A stretch of DNA of 64,000 nt, from the NCBI RefSeq assembly GCF_000423205.1, contig NZ_AUHN01000005.1, positions 1 to 64,000 of the forward strand. The letters run 5' to 3'. This document shows positions 15,464-23,761 of the stretch, piece after piece. The position numbers and the translations under genes are program-made. Position 1 is the first letter of the stretch. Each line of letters begins with the position of its first letter. The DNA is from Jonesia quinghaiensis DSM 15701 (GTDB lineage Bacteria > Actinomycetota > Actinomycetes > Actinomycetales > Cellulomonadaceae). The notes under the pieces are model-generated. The model saw nothing but the letters and a program-made list of their open reading frames with translations, did no database searches and was not told the origin of the DNA.

Positions 15464-16774
15464 TTACAGTGCCGCAAACCCAAGGTCAAGGTCAGCGAGA
15501 ATGTCGTCGATGTGCTCAATCCCTACTGAGAGGCGAACCAACCCAGGAGTGATACCGGCTTGGGCAAGTTCTGCCTCGTTGAGTTGGGAGTGAGTTGTTG
15601 ATGCTGGGTGGATAACCAAAGACCGCACATCACCAATGTTTGCCACGTTGGAGTGGAGTTTCAGCGCGGACACAAACGCTTGCCCAGCCTCAGCGCCACC
15701 ACCAAGATCAAACGCAACGATCGCACCGGCGCCCTTCGGGGCGTACTTCACGGCGCGTTCGTGCCACGGTGAGGATTCCAAACCGGCGTAGTGAATGGCA
15801 GTGACCTCAGGGCGTTGCTCCAACCAGCGGGCAACTTTCTCCGCGTTTTCTACGTGCCGCTCAACCCGTAGCGACAGTGTTTCCAACCCTTGAGCGATCA
15901 AGAATGCGTTGAACGGGGAAATAGCAGCACCCATGTCACGCAGAAGTTGCACACGCGCTTTAAGAATGAACGCAAGGTTCGCGCCCAGCATCCCACCCAC
16001 ACCCAAGTCACGTGCGTACACCAGCCCGTTGTAGGTGGGATCTGGCTGGTTGTAGTTCGCGAACCGTTCCGGGTGTTTCGCGAAGTCGAAGTTCCCGGAG
16101 TCCACGATGACGCCACCAATCGCTGACCCGTGACCGCCCAGGTACTTGGTTGCGGAGTGAATAACGATGTCCGCACCCCACTCAAATGGGCGCAGCAGGT
16201 ACGGGGTGGCTACCGTGTTGTCGATCAGGAGTGGCACACCAGCCTCGTGGGCGGTGGCGGCAACGCTTTCAATATCGAGAATGTCTGCCTGCGGGTTAGG
16301 GATAGATTCTGCGAAGAACAACTTCGTGTTGTCTTTGACGGCAGCAGCCCACTGGCCCATGTCATGCGGGTCATTCACAAAGGTCACCTCAACCCCCAGC
16401 TTGCGGAGCGTGTGAGCCAGCAGGTTGTAGGTCCCTCCGTACAGGGACGGGGAGGCAACAAGGTGGTCCCCAGCTTCAGCGATATTGAGAATCGCCAACG
16501 TTGTTGCTGCCTGACCTGATGCAACAAGTAGCGCCCCAACACCGCCCTCAAGCGAAGCGATACGGTCCTCAACAGCGGTCTGCGTGGGGTTCCCGATGCG
16601 GGTGTAGATCGGGCCGAGATCTTTGAGCGCAAAACGATCCGCAGCGACCTCAGCGCTAGGAAACACGAACGATGTTGTCTGGTAGATAGGAAGTGCGCGG
16701 GCACCGGTTTGCTCGTCAGGGGTTTGCCCAACGTGGATTTGGCGGGTTTCGAAAGACCATGAATTTTCTGACAT
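15464..16774 (-). CDS. metY: O-acetylhomoserine sulfhydrylase (PLP enzyme)
   Basis: A 436-residue Cys/Met-metabolism PLP enzyme that makes homocysteine from O-acetylhomoserine and sulfide. Diagnostic parts: FETRQIHVGQTPDEQTGARA at the N-terminus, YTRIGNPT, SLYGGTYNLL, and the PLP lysine in HSATKYLGGHGSAIGG. The length and the roughly 50-residue insert relative to MetB/MetC point to MetY. The frame is open to 16897, but the ATG at 16774 has AGGAG at a good distance and gives the standard N-terminus. It leads a metY-metX operon. A predicted MTKRMCC leader peptide and two hairpins lie upstream. Confidence 0.92.
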   Translation of the reverse strand: MSENSWSFETRQIHVGQTPDEQTGARALPIYQTTSFVFPSAEVAADRFALKDLGPIYTRIGNPTQTAVEDRIASLEGGVGALLVASGQAATTLAILNIAEAGDHLVASPSLYGGTYNLLAHTLRKLGVEVTFVNDPHDMGQWAAAVKDNTKLFFAESIPNPQADILDIESVAATAHEAGVPLLIDNTVATPYLLRPFEWGADIVIHSATKYLGGHGSAIGGVIVDSGNFDFAKHPERFANYNQPDPTYNGLVYARDLGVGGMLGANLAFILKARVQLLRDMGAAISPFNAFLIAQGLETLSLRVERHVENAEKVARWLEQRPEVTAIHYAGLESSPWHERAVKYAPKGAGAIVAFDLGGGAEAGQAFVSALKLHSNVANIGDVRSLVIHPASTTHSQLNEAELAQAGITPGLVRLSVGIEHIDDILADLDLGFAAL

Positions 16775-16940
16775 GGAGAGCTCCTGAAGTGTGGGACTGG
16801 CTTGGTGTGCAGGTAAGGAGCGCTGGTTCACCGGAATGCGATGTCCACGGTGAACTCTCCGCAGCGATGCGGAGGCCGTGAGGCAGGCGGGGAGCACAAG
16901 AGGACGGCGAAGGAGGTGGCCGCAGCGCTGATGGGGCTGC
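16775..16940 (-). promoter_or_regulatory. Structured 5' leader of metY with two tandem hairpins
   Basis: Between the leader ORF and metY two perfect hairpins follow one another. The first is CTCCGCA/TGCGGAG with a 4-nt loop (16857-16874); the second is GTTCACCG/CGGTGAAC with a 14-nt loop (16826-16855). They could be the switching elements of an attenuator. The region does not match a SAM riboswitch core well enough to call one. The rest of the gap up to the next gene start (16965-17130) holds only candidate promoters. Confidence 0.45.
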
Positions 16941-16964
16941 TCAACAACACATTCGCTTGGTCAT
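16941..16964 (-). CDS. Predicted leader peptide MTKRMCC (translation-sensing attenuator)
   Basis: Eight codons on the minus strand, ATG ACC AAG CGA ATG TGT TGT TGA, read MTKRMCC and stop. The ORF lies 166 nt upstream of metY, which makes homocysteine. Met-Cys-Cys directly before the stop is what a ribosome-stalling sensor of sulphur amino acids would look like. Short Cys-rich leader ORFs before sulphur genes are known in other actinobacteria (general knowledge). No independent evidence of translation exists here, and a chance ORF of this length is possible. Confidence 0.5.
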   Translation of the reverse strand: MTKRMCC

Positions 16965-17130
16965 GAGATAACCATGGCACGGTTGCGTGACGCTGAGAAG
17001 ATCACGCTGGGTAAGTTCTCATGTTCTGGACGCACCACTGTGAGCGAAACTGCCAACAGCAAATACGTGAGAACTCCCCATAGTGTGGGTAGGCTTGTGG
17101 GAGATCTCCCCATCCTGCAGGAAGACCATC

Positions 17131-18576
17131 ATGATGACAGCCCGCCAGCCGCACCACCGACGAGCAGGGATTATTACAGCCCTCGTCATCGCCCTGACAG
17201 TGCCCCTCGCGCAACCCGCCATAGCTGACCCCGAGGACACCGACACAGACAGTGCCGTGTCACAGCGGGCACGCAACGTCGCTGAACTCGATGTAGAGAT
17301 CGCCCAACTTGAACAAAGCGTTGACTCCGCCTACACCGCCGTCATCGCCGCTGGAGAAGACTACCTCCAAGCCGAAGAGGCATACCGCGAACTCCAAGAA
17401 TTCGCCGACACCGCTCGTGCAACGGCAGACGACGCCCACGACCGCGCAGCAGAATCACGAGTGTTCGTCGCCCGCCTCGCCCGAGAATCCAGTCGCTCCA
17501 GTTACGCCCTCGACGGGCTCAGCGCACTACTCACCGCAGATGGTCTTGACCAAGCAATCACCGAAACAAACGCCATCTCAGCCGTGTCCAGCAAAGCCGA
17601 CCAGCGCATCCAACAATTCCAAGCAGACAAAGTCGTCGCAGAAGTCCTCGAACGAGCAGCATCCGACGCAGCCGAACAAGCCCGCAATAAACGGGACGAA
17701 GCATCGGCGGCAATGCAAAACACTCAACTCCTCCAAACACAAGCAGAAGCCCAAGCAGCCGAAGCGCAAACACAACGCTCAGCACTCCTTGAAGAACTAG
17801 CTCAAGCCCGGCAAACCTCCATAGCCGAAGAACAAGAACGCCAAGAACGACTCGCACAAGAACGCCAAGAACGCGAAGAAGAAGCAGCCCGCGAACGCAT
17901 CCGCCAACAAGAAGAAGACGAAGAAGACGGCGTCACCGTTGGCGAAGTGCCCCGCGAAAACGACAACAACCCCGACCCTGCGCCAGCACCAACCAGCACC
18001 CCTGACCCTGCACCCCAACCCACCCGCACACCTGCCCCAGACCCAGAACCAACCCGAACCACCGCCCCAGCCCCAACGCCTACGCGGACCCCAACACCGA
18101 CACCCACGCCAACCCCCACTCGCACCCCAACCCCCACACCTGACCCAGAACCAGCACCCGCTCCACCAAGCTCCGACCTGGGCAAAGGCATATCCGTTGG
18201 ATCCGCGGCGCAAGGACGCAATGCCGTCGCAGCAGCAAAAAAACGCATCGGGAAGGGCTACCAACTTGGCGCAGCAGGACCAAACCTCTTCGACTGCTCC
18301 GGGCTAACCTCCGTGGCATGGAGTGAAGCTGGCGTTTCCATCACCCGAACATCGCGCTCGCAGTACCAGCGCGTAAAAAAGATCAACCTCAACTCTATGC
18401 GGGCCGGCGATCTCCTCTTTTGGGGAAGTGACACCTCAAACCCATCGAGCATTTACCACGTTGCGATGTACATCGGAAACGGTCAAATGATTGAAGCCGC
18501 GCGCCCAGGCATTCCCGTAAAAATCACCTCAGTGCGATGGGACTCCCAACTCTTCCCCTACGCGGGACGCCCCTGA
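17131..18576 (+). CDS. Secreted NlpC/P60 peptidoglycan endopeptidase
   Basis: About 481 residues. A signal peptide (basic start, then IITALVIALTVPLAQPAIA) is followed by a long coiled coil (about 35-275, rich in Ala, Gln, Glu and Arg), an about 80-residue Pro/Thr-rich linker of PTPT and PDPEP repeats, and a C-terminal NlpC/P60 domain. The catalytic Cys is in LFDCSGLTSVAW and the His in YHVAMYIGNG. The layout is that of RipA-like hydrolases, which cut D-Glu-mDAP or equivalent stem-peptide bonds during cell separation; the coiled coil probably keeps the enzyme inactive until activated. The frame is open to 17083, but the tandem ATGs at 17131/17134 follow AGGAAG. A TAGGCT box at 17090 may be the -10. 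Confidence 0.88.
   Translation: MMTARQPHHRRAGIITALVIALTVPLAQPAIADPEDTDTDSAVSQRARNVAELDVEIAQLEQSVDSAYTAVIAAGEDYLQAEEAYRELQEFADTARATADDAHDRAAESRVFVARLARESSRSSYALDGLSALLTADGLDQAITETNAISAVSSKADQRIQQFQADKVVAEVLERAASDAAEQARNKRDEASAAMQNTQLLQTQAEAQAAEAQTQRSALLEELAQARQTSIAEEQERQERLAQERQEREEEAARERIRQQEEDEEDGVTVGEVPRENDNNPDPAPAPTSTPDPAPQPTRTPAPDPEPTRTTAPAPTPTRTPTPTPTPTPTRTPTPTPDPEPAPAPPSSDLGKGISVGSAAQGRNAVAAAKKRIGKGYQLGAAGPNLFDCSGLTSVAWSEAGVSITRTSRSQYQRVKKINLNSMRAGDLLFWGSDTSNPSSIYHVAMYIGNGQMIEAARPGIPVKITSVRWDSQLFPYAGRP
17965..18170 (+). repeat. Low-complexity CCNACN repeat coding a Pro/Thr linker
   Basis: The DNA is a run of CCA/CCC/ACC-type codons giving alternating Pro, Thr, Asp, Glu and Arg in the endopeptidase linker. 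Such tracts slip easily and often differ in length between strains. Confidence 0.75.
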
Positions 18577-18641
18577 GCCCGCAACGGAGAACATCACTGA
18601 CGCAGGCTGCTGAGCGCCCACTGTGCACAGCTTCCTGATAC

Positions 18642-18683
18642 ACAAACGAGGTGGTGAGCGACTCTGCTCACCACCTCGTTTGT
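18642..18683. terminator. Bidirectional hairpin terminator between the endopeptidase and ppa
   Basis: An 18-bp perfect stem (18642-18659 with 18666-18683) with a 6-nt loop lies between two convergent genes. It begins 66 nt after the endopeptidase stop and ends 17 nt before the ppa stop, so it can serve both. Confidence 0.8.
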
Positions 18684-18699
18684 TGTAACAGTGCTACCG

Positions 18700-19212
18700 T
18701 CAGTGTTCTTCAGGGAGTGTGTAATCGTAGCCAGCGTCCTTAGCGCGCTGGAACGACCGCACGATCTCCTTCTCGGCTTCCGTACGACCGACCCAGTGTG
18801 CCCCCTCCACTGACTTTCCAGGCTCCAAGTCCTTATACACCTCAAAGAAGTGTTGAACTTCAAGCCGGTGGAAGTCAGAGACATCATCGATGTCTTGACG
18901 CCATGCCGCACGTTGGTCCCCCAACGGCACGCACAACACCTTGTCATCTCCGCCAGCCTCATCAGCCATGCGGAACATCCCCAGAGCGCGGCATCGGATC
19001 AAGCAGCCAGGGAACGTGGGTTCCTCCAGCAGCACCAATGCGTCCAACGGGTCTCCGTCTTCACCAAGGGTGCCCTCAATGAAACCGTAGTCGTCCGGAT
19101 ACCGAGTTGACGTGAAGAGCATGCGGTCCAGACGGATCCGACCCGTCTTGTGGTCAACTTCGTACTTGTTCCGTTGACCTTTCGGAATCTCGATAGTGAC
19201 GTCGAATTCCAC
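18700..19212 (-). CDS. ppa: Inorganic pyrophosphatase (family I)
   Basis: A 170-residue cytoplasmic enzyme that hydrolyses pyrophosphate and so pulls biosynthetic reactions forward. The family I signature is visible: [19 protein letters not shown] at the start, [18 protein letters not shown], and the metal-binding [19 protein letters not shown]. The length is typical of a bacterial hexameric enzyme. The GTG start at 19212 is preceded by GGAGGAG at an ideal spacing. It is monocistronic, divergent from dacB and convergent with the endopeptidase gene. Confidence 0.95.
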   Translation of the reverse strand: MEFDVTIEIPKGQRNKYEVDHKTGRIRLDRMLFTSTRYPDDYGFIEGTLGEDGDPLDALVLLEEPTFPGCLIRCRALGMFRMADEAGGDDKVLCVPLGDQRAAWRQDIDDVSDFHRLEVQHFFEVYKDLEPGKSVEGAHWVGRTEAEKEIVRSFQRAKDAGYDYTLPEEH

Positions 19213-19444
19213 TGCGTCTCCTCCATTGCACCTTGGCCTTGGCGGGTTACGCGCCTAGGAGGTGTCTTCCATAGACTGGTATCTGGTCGGTTTGACCACT
19301 TTCTAGGGTAGACGACTCTTGACGTGACTGAGTCATCGAGTCGCTGTGATCCGTGTCCCGCGTCTCATCTGCACCCTTGTGGCAGGTACCCTTACATCAG
19401 GGCAGATGCGGTCAAAGCCGGTGGGTGCGAAAGGTTGGGTTCGA

Positions 19445-20875
19445 ATGAGCCTCATGTCAAAAATCGTCAGCGCAACAGTTGCGTTTGCGCTTGTCGCCGT
19501 GGGCGGGTATGTGTGGGCAGACATCAACGACCTCGTACCGGGATACCTCACCAACAGTGCTCCCATCGACCCGGCGCGTCCCTTCCCCACAGTGACCGCG
19601 GCAACAACCACCCCTGATAATTCCACCCTATTAACCCGAGCAGATGGTGAGGGAGAAGTCCCCTCCAGCGCCAAAATCGCAGAGCTCGCCGCAGACTTCG
19701 CCGCCGATGAAGACACTCTCGGTAAGTCAGTGGCGGTTGTTATCAGCGACACTTTCACCTCAGAACAAATCACAGCAGTTAACGCTGACCGCCCCATTGT
19801 GATCGCCAGCGTTCAAAAAATCCTCACCGCTCTGGCCGCAATGGAAGTTCTAGACCCCCACGCCACACTCCCCACCACCGTGGTGCAAACTGCCCCTGAC
19901 ACGGTGTACCTCGTAGGTGGGGGAGACATGATGCTCTCTGCGACTCACGGCGACCCGGACGCCATTAACGGACGTGCAGGTCTGCGGGACCTCGCCACCC
20001 AGGTGGCTGCGCAACTTAAACTCACCGGTCAAACAACGATCAACCTGTACCTTGATGACTCCCTCTTCACCGGTTCAACAACCGGCCCGTGGGCTGATGA
20101 CATTCCCCCGTTGGGTTACGCCGCTCCCGTGCAAGCTATCGGTGTTGACGTAGGGCGTAAAGAAGAGGGCACCTATGCTCCGCGCTACTCAGATCCAGCT
20201 CAAGAAGCCGTCAAACAGTTCGCTGACCAACTCGAAGAAGCTGGAATTTCGGTAGGTAACTCCCCTGAACGGCGAGTCATCGAACAAGACGGATACGCAG
20301 CAAAAATCGACGACGAACGCGTCATCGCCCGTGTGGAATCAGCGCCCGTTGGTGAGATCGTTGACTACTTCCTCAAAACGTCAGACAACACCATCACCGA
20401 AGTCATGGGGCACCTCGTTGCCGTGGAACGTGGCCTGCCCGCAACATTTGATGGGGCCACCACTGCAGTGATCGCAACACTCGACGGCATGGGTTTTGAC
20501 ACCACAGGCGTTGAACTTGTGGACTGCTCAGGGCTCGGCGACACCTCACGAGTCACCGCTTCACTGATCGATTCTGTGATAAACGATATGGCTAACGACC
20601 CCTCCTACCGCCAAGCTGTGCGCGGAATGGCCATTGCTGCCTACGATGGAACCCTCGATGACCGCTACACCCAACGCAACGGGCGGGGCCTAGTACGAGC
20701 CAAAACAGGTTCATTGCCCGGGGTGACAGCGCTTGCTGGGACTCTCATGACACTCGACGGACGCACCCTGACATTCACCATCATCGCCGACGACATTCCC
20801 GACGGCGGCCAATGGGGCCCCCGTCAGCGCATGGACGCTTTTGTTGAGAAACTCTCAGAATGTGGATGCTCATGA
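19445..20875 (+). CDS. dacB: D-alanyl-D-alanine carboxypeptidase/endopeptidase, PBP4 (S13) family
   Basis: About 476 residues, exported with an N-terminal signal anchor (SKIVSATVAFALVAVGGYVW). The three penicillin-binding motifs are present: SVQK (Ser122 to Lys125), SDN (Ser313) and KTG (Lys420). The order and wide SxxK-SxN spacing are those of family S13, which trims or cuts cross-linked stem peptides outside the membrane. The frame is open back to a GTG at 19346, but the ATG at 19445 gives a normal signal peptide. It overlaps the following metalloprotease gene by 4 nt and begins the long block leading to tilS, hpt and ftsH. Confidence 0.88.
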   Translation: MSLMSKIVSATVAFALVAVGGYVWADINDLVPGYLTNSAPIDPARPFPTVTAATTTPDNSTLLTRADGEGEVPSSAKIAELAADFAADEDTLGKSVAVVISDTFTSEQITAVNADRPIVIASVQKILTALAAMEVLDPHATLPTTVVQTAPDTVYLVGGGDMMLSATHGDPDAINGRAGLRDLATQVAAQLKLTGQTTINLYLDDSLFTGSTTGPWADDIPPLGYAAPVQAIGVDVGRKEEGTYAPRYSDPAQEAVKQFADQLEEAGISVGNSPERRVIEQDGYAAKIDDERVIARVESAPVGEIVDYFLKTSDNTITEVMGHLVAVERGLPATFDGATTAVIATLDGMGFDTTGVELVDCSGLGDTSRVTASLIDSVINDMANDPSYRQAVRGMAIAAYDGTLDDRYTQRNGRGLVRAKTGSLPGVTALAGTLMTLDGRTLTFTIIADDIPDGGQWGPRQRMDAFVEKLSECGCS

Positions 20876-21918
20876 CAGCACGTAACCCCTCCCAAGAGTG
20901 GATGAAATCTGCCCAACTCGCGGCGCGCATCGTGCGACCAGGACCGCAAGTATCCCCAGCCAAAGCCCAAGAAGTTGTTGACGTTCTGCGCAGCAGTGCA
21001 GCACTAGCCGCAGACCTCGTCCCAGAGTTAGCTCACCTGCCTGTACCGCAGGGCACACTCTCACGGGTGTCAGTTCTCGACCGCCGTGGATGGACACTTG
21101 CCGCCGCACGCTCCATGGACGAACTTCTTGAGTTGTCGCACAGCACCCCCATTGACGGGAAACCAGACCCAACAGATGTCACCTCTGGTGTCGAAGTTAT
21201 GGCGACACTGACATTCCTGTCACAACGGATACTGGGCCAATTTGACCCCTTTGGGCCAGCTATCGGACCGGAAACAACTACACCAGCGACCGGCAACCTC
21301 GTCCTTGTCGCCCCGAACGTGCTGGCAACACAACGGTCCATGGCCGTTGACCTCGACGACTTCGCCCTGTGGGTCGCCATCCACGAACAAACACACGCAC
21401 TCCAATTTGCCCACGCACCCTGGCTTGTCGACTACATGAAAGACAATGCCCGAGCCCTCATCAACGGGTTCAGCAGTGAAACATCACTCATTCAATGGGT
21501 GAGAGCAGTTGCCAACGTCCTACGCGGTGGGCAATCAGTATTCGAAGCCGTGCTCGATGACCAGCAACACCAAACCCTCGAATCTGTCCTCGCCATGATG
21601 GCGCTCCTCGAAGGCTACGCAGACACCGTCATGGACGCAGTGACAGACGACCAGATCGCCTCCGTTCGATCGTTACGACGCAGATTTGACGCTCGCCGTT
21701 CAGATCTCACCCGCCGCCAAGAAATCATTGGCCGGCTGCTAGGCGCAAATCTCAAAAGCGACCAGTACCGGTTAGGGGCAGGGTTTGTGCGCGATGTCAT
21801 CAGCGCCGCAGGCCACGACACCATGAACCGAGTATGGACCGGGCCGCAATACCTGCCCAGCCGCGTTGAGCTCCACAACCCCGCCGACTGGATCCAACGA
21901 ATCGAAAACCTCGACTAG
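20872..21918 (+). CDS. Zinc-dependent metalloprotease-like protein (DUF2342 family)
   Basis: 348 residues. The zincin motif HEQTH is visible in WVAIHEQTHALQFAHAPWL, with a distant LLEGYADTVMDAV segment that may give the third ligand. This is the actinobacterial DUF2342 family, also annotated as an F420-biosynthesis-associated protein; its substrate is unknown. No signal peptide is seen, so a cytoplasmic location is likely. The ATG at 20872 overlaps the dacB stop as ATGA and is chosen over the ATG at 20860. The stop overlaps the tilS start by one base. The position between dacB and tilS is conserved in actinobacteria. Confidence 0.83.
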   Translation: MTARNPSQEWMKSAQLAARIVRPGPQVSPAKAQEVVDVLRSSAALAADLVPELAHLPVPQGTLSRVSVLDRRGWTLAAARSMDELLELSHSTPIDGKPDPTDVTSGVEVMATLTFLSQRILGQFDPFGPAIGPETTTPATGNLVLVAPNVLATQRSMAVDLDDFALWVAIHEQTHALQFAHAPWLVDYMKDNARALINGFSSETSLIQWVRAVANVLRGGQSVFEAVLDDQQHQTLESVLAMMALLEGYADTVMDAVTDDQIASVRSLRRRFDARRSDLTRRQEIIGRLLGANLKSDQYRLGAGFVRDVISAAGHDTMNRVWTGPQYLPSRVELHNPADWIQRIENLD

Positions 21919-22958
21919 TGGCGCACGTCCCGCGTCCGATCCGCCAAGCCCGCGACGCCATCAGAGCAGCACTTCCCCCCAACTCCAGCTCACATCACCT
22001 CGCCATTGCCTGCTCAGGCGGAGCTGACTCACTCGCACTAGCCGCAACTGCCCAGTTCCTTGCCCAACGCCACAACTGGCAACTCAGCGCATTTGTCATC
22101 GACCACGCACTGCAACCAGGCTCCGACGCGGTCGCCCAAACAGCAGCTGACACCCTCAACCGCATCGGCATTGAACATGTTGTTATCCAGCGCGTTTCCG
22201 TGGCCCAAGGGGCAGGCAACGGTGGCCCAGAAAACGCTGCACGAACAGCACGCTACGCAGCCCTCGACCACCTAGCGGACACCCACAACGTTGACAACAT
22301 CCTGCTTGGCCACACCCTAGACGACCAAGCCGAATCAGTACTCCTGGGGTTAGCGCGCGGCTCTGGTAGCCGATCACTAGCCGGGATCCGCCCCCACACT
22401 GGCCGGTACCTGCGACCTTTTCTGGACATCACCCGCCGCGACACCGAAGCGATCTGCGAACTACTCGGTATCCCTTACTGGGTGGACCCCACAAACCTTG
22501 ACCACAGCCCCAACGGCCCACTCCGCTCCCAAGTGCGGGGACGAGTTCTCCCACTCCTGGATGACGTGCTGGGGCCAGGAATCGCCCGCACCCTGGCCCG
22601 GACAGCCCGCCAACTCCATGACGATGCGCACGCCCTCGAACAGTGGGCAGAACGCACTCTTACGGCATCCCAAGAAGCAGCACACCTGTCACTCACGGCG
22701 CCACCTAACCATTGCGATGTGGTTGTCGCCCTTGATATTCCTACGCTGTGTGATGTGCCCGCTGCCGTGCGGCATCGGGCATTGCGCGCCGCAGCACGGG
22801 AAGCTGGCGCTCCCGCCGGTGAACTGTCGATGCGCCACATCGACGCTATGGACGCTCTGGTCACGCAATGGCGTGGCCAAGGCGAGACTCACCTGCCGAC
22901 TGCCATAGCAGTCGCCAGGCAAAGTAGCATGTTGGTCTTCACACGTCCTACTGTGTGA
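21918..22958 (+). CDS. tilS: tRNA(Ile)-lysidine synthetase
   Basis: A 346-residue N-type ATP pyrophosphatase that adds lysine to the wobble C34 of tRNA-Ile (CAU anticodon), changing both its codon and its charging specificity; it is essential in most bacteria. The PP-loop SGGADS lies at 33-38. Further family marks are the LGHTLDDQAESVLLGLARGSG stretch and the RPFLDITRRDTEAIC segment. The C-terminus is short, as in other actinobacterial TilS. The GTG start shares one base with the preceding stop. hpt follows 38 nt downstream, the conserved tilS-hpt pair. Confidence 0.93.
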   Translation: MAHVPRPIRQARDAIRAALPPNSSSHHLAIACSGGADSLALAATAQFLAQRHNWQLSAFVIDHALQPGSDAVAQTAADTLNRIGIEHVVIQRVSVAQGAGNGGPENAARTARYAALDHLADTHNVDNILLGHTLDDQAESVLLGLARGSGSRSLAGIRPHTGRYLRPFLDITRRDTEAICELLGIPYWVDPTNLDHSPNGPLRSQVRGRVLPLLDDVLGPGIARTLARTARQLHDDAHALEQWAERTLTASQEAAHLSLTAPPNHCDVVVALDIPTLCDVPAAVRHRALRAAAREAGAPAGELSMRHIDAMDALVTQWRGQGETHLPTAIAVARQSSMLVFTRPTV

Positions 22959-22996
22959 AGTAGCAATCCCTCCACCACCTCGTCAAGGAGATTCCT

Positions 22997-23548
22997 GTGG
23001 GTTCAGCCCGACCCGAAGACATTGAACGCGTACTGCTGACTGAAGAGGAGATTCAGCAGCGATTGCGCGAGATGGCGCAGCAGATTGACGCAGATTACGC
23101 AGACCGTGACCTGCTCTTGGTCGGTGTCCTCAAAGGCGCCGTCATGGTGATGGCAGACCTCTCCCGCGCCCTCGAACACGAAACCGTGGCAATGGACTGG
23201 ATGGCAGTGTCCTCCTACGGTTCTGGGACTCGCTCCTCAGGTGTTGTCCGCATTTTGAAAGATCTCGACACGGACTTGTCCGGGCGCAACGTGTTGATCG
23301 TTGAGGACATCATTGACTCCGGGCTCACCCTGTCATGGCTCATCACCAACTTGCGTTCCCGTGGCCCTGCTTCCCTCGAAGTAGCGACGATGTTCCGCAA
23401 ACCCGAAGCCGCAGTCGCTCAAGTTGATGTGAAATACGTCGGGTTTGACCTCCCCAACGAGTTCCTCGTGGGATATGGCTTGGACTGGGCTGAGAAGTAC
23501 CGCACCTTGCCATATGTCGCGACACTTTCCGCCCACCTGTACGCCTAA
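22997..23548 (+). CDS. hpt: Hypoxanthine phosphoribosyltransferase
   Basis: A 183-residue type I phosphoribosyltransferase that salvages hypoxanthine and guanine into IMP and GMP using PRPP. The PRPP loop is visible in [17 protein letters not shown], and the N-terminal [19 protein letters not shown] and the later [19 protein letters not shown] segments are typical. AAGGAG precedes the GTG start. The gene lies between tilS and ftsH in the standard actinobacterial order. The 213 nt before ftsH contain no recognisable terminator. Confidence 0.94.
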   Translation: MGSARPEDIERVLLTEEEIQQRLREMAQQIDADYADRDLLLVGVLKGAVMVMADLSRALEHETVAMDWMAVSSYGSGTRSSGVVRILKDLDTDLSGRNVLIVEDIIDSGLTLSWLITNLRSRGPASLEVATMFRKPEAAVAQVDVKYVGFDLPNEFLVGYGLDWAEKYRTLPYVATLSAHLYA

Positions 23549-23761
23549 CCGCAGCGCTGGGAAGGCCACCAACACTGACCAGTAGGGGATCCAGCGGGGA
23601 TTCAGACAACTGTCAGGCGGTCCCGCTAGGGTGATCTCGTGATCCGCAGGGCGACAGTGAAAGACCTTGTCTTCGCGCCCTTGGCGAACAAAGGTGAATA
23701 CATGAGCGGTTCAAGCAGATCTGAGTGTAGTTTTCTTCTATCTGCATGTGCTGCTATCTGA

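Noticed and set aside
16775-16970. SAM riboswitch upstream of metY
   Set aside because: I looked for the conserved core of SAM-I and SAM-IV riboswitches and did not find it; the Cys-codon leader explains the region better.
17099-17110. GGGAGATCTCCC palindrome just before the endopeptidase gene
   Set aside because: A 12-bp palindrome between the candidate promoter and the start; could bind a regulator, but nothing else supports it.
17965-18170. CRISPR-like or satellite repeat
   Set aside because: The short periodic pattern encodes the Pro/Thr linker of the endopeptidase; units have no spacers and vary in length.
23639-23761. 40-codon frame directly upstream of ftsH
   Set aside because: It has GTG and ATG starts and ends next to the ftsH GTG, but no ribosome site, no recognisable sequence and an unremarkable composition. 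It may be chance.
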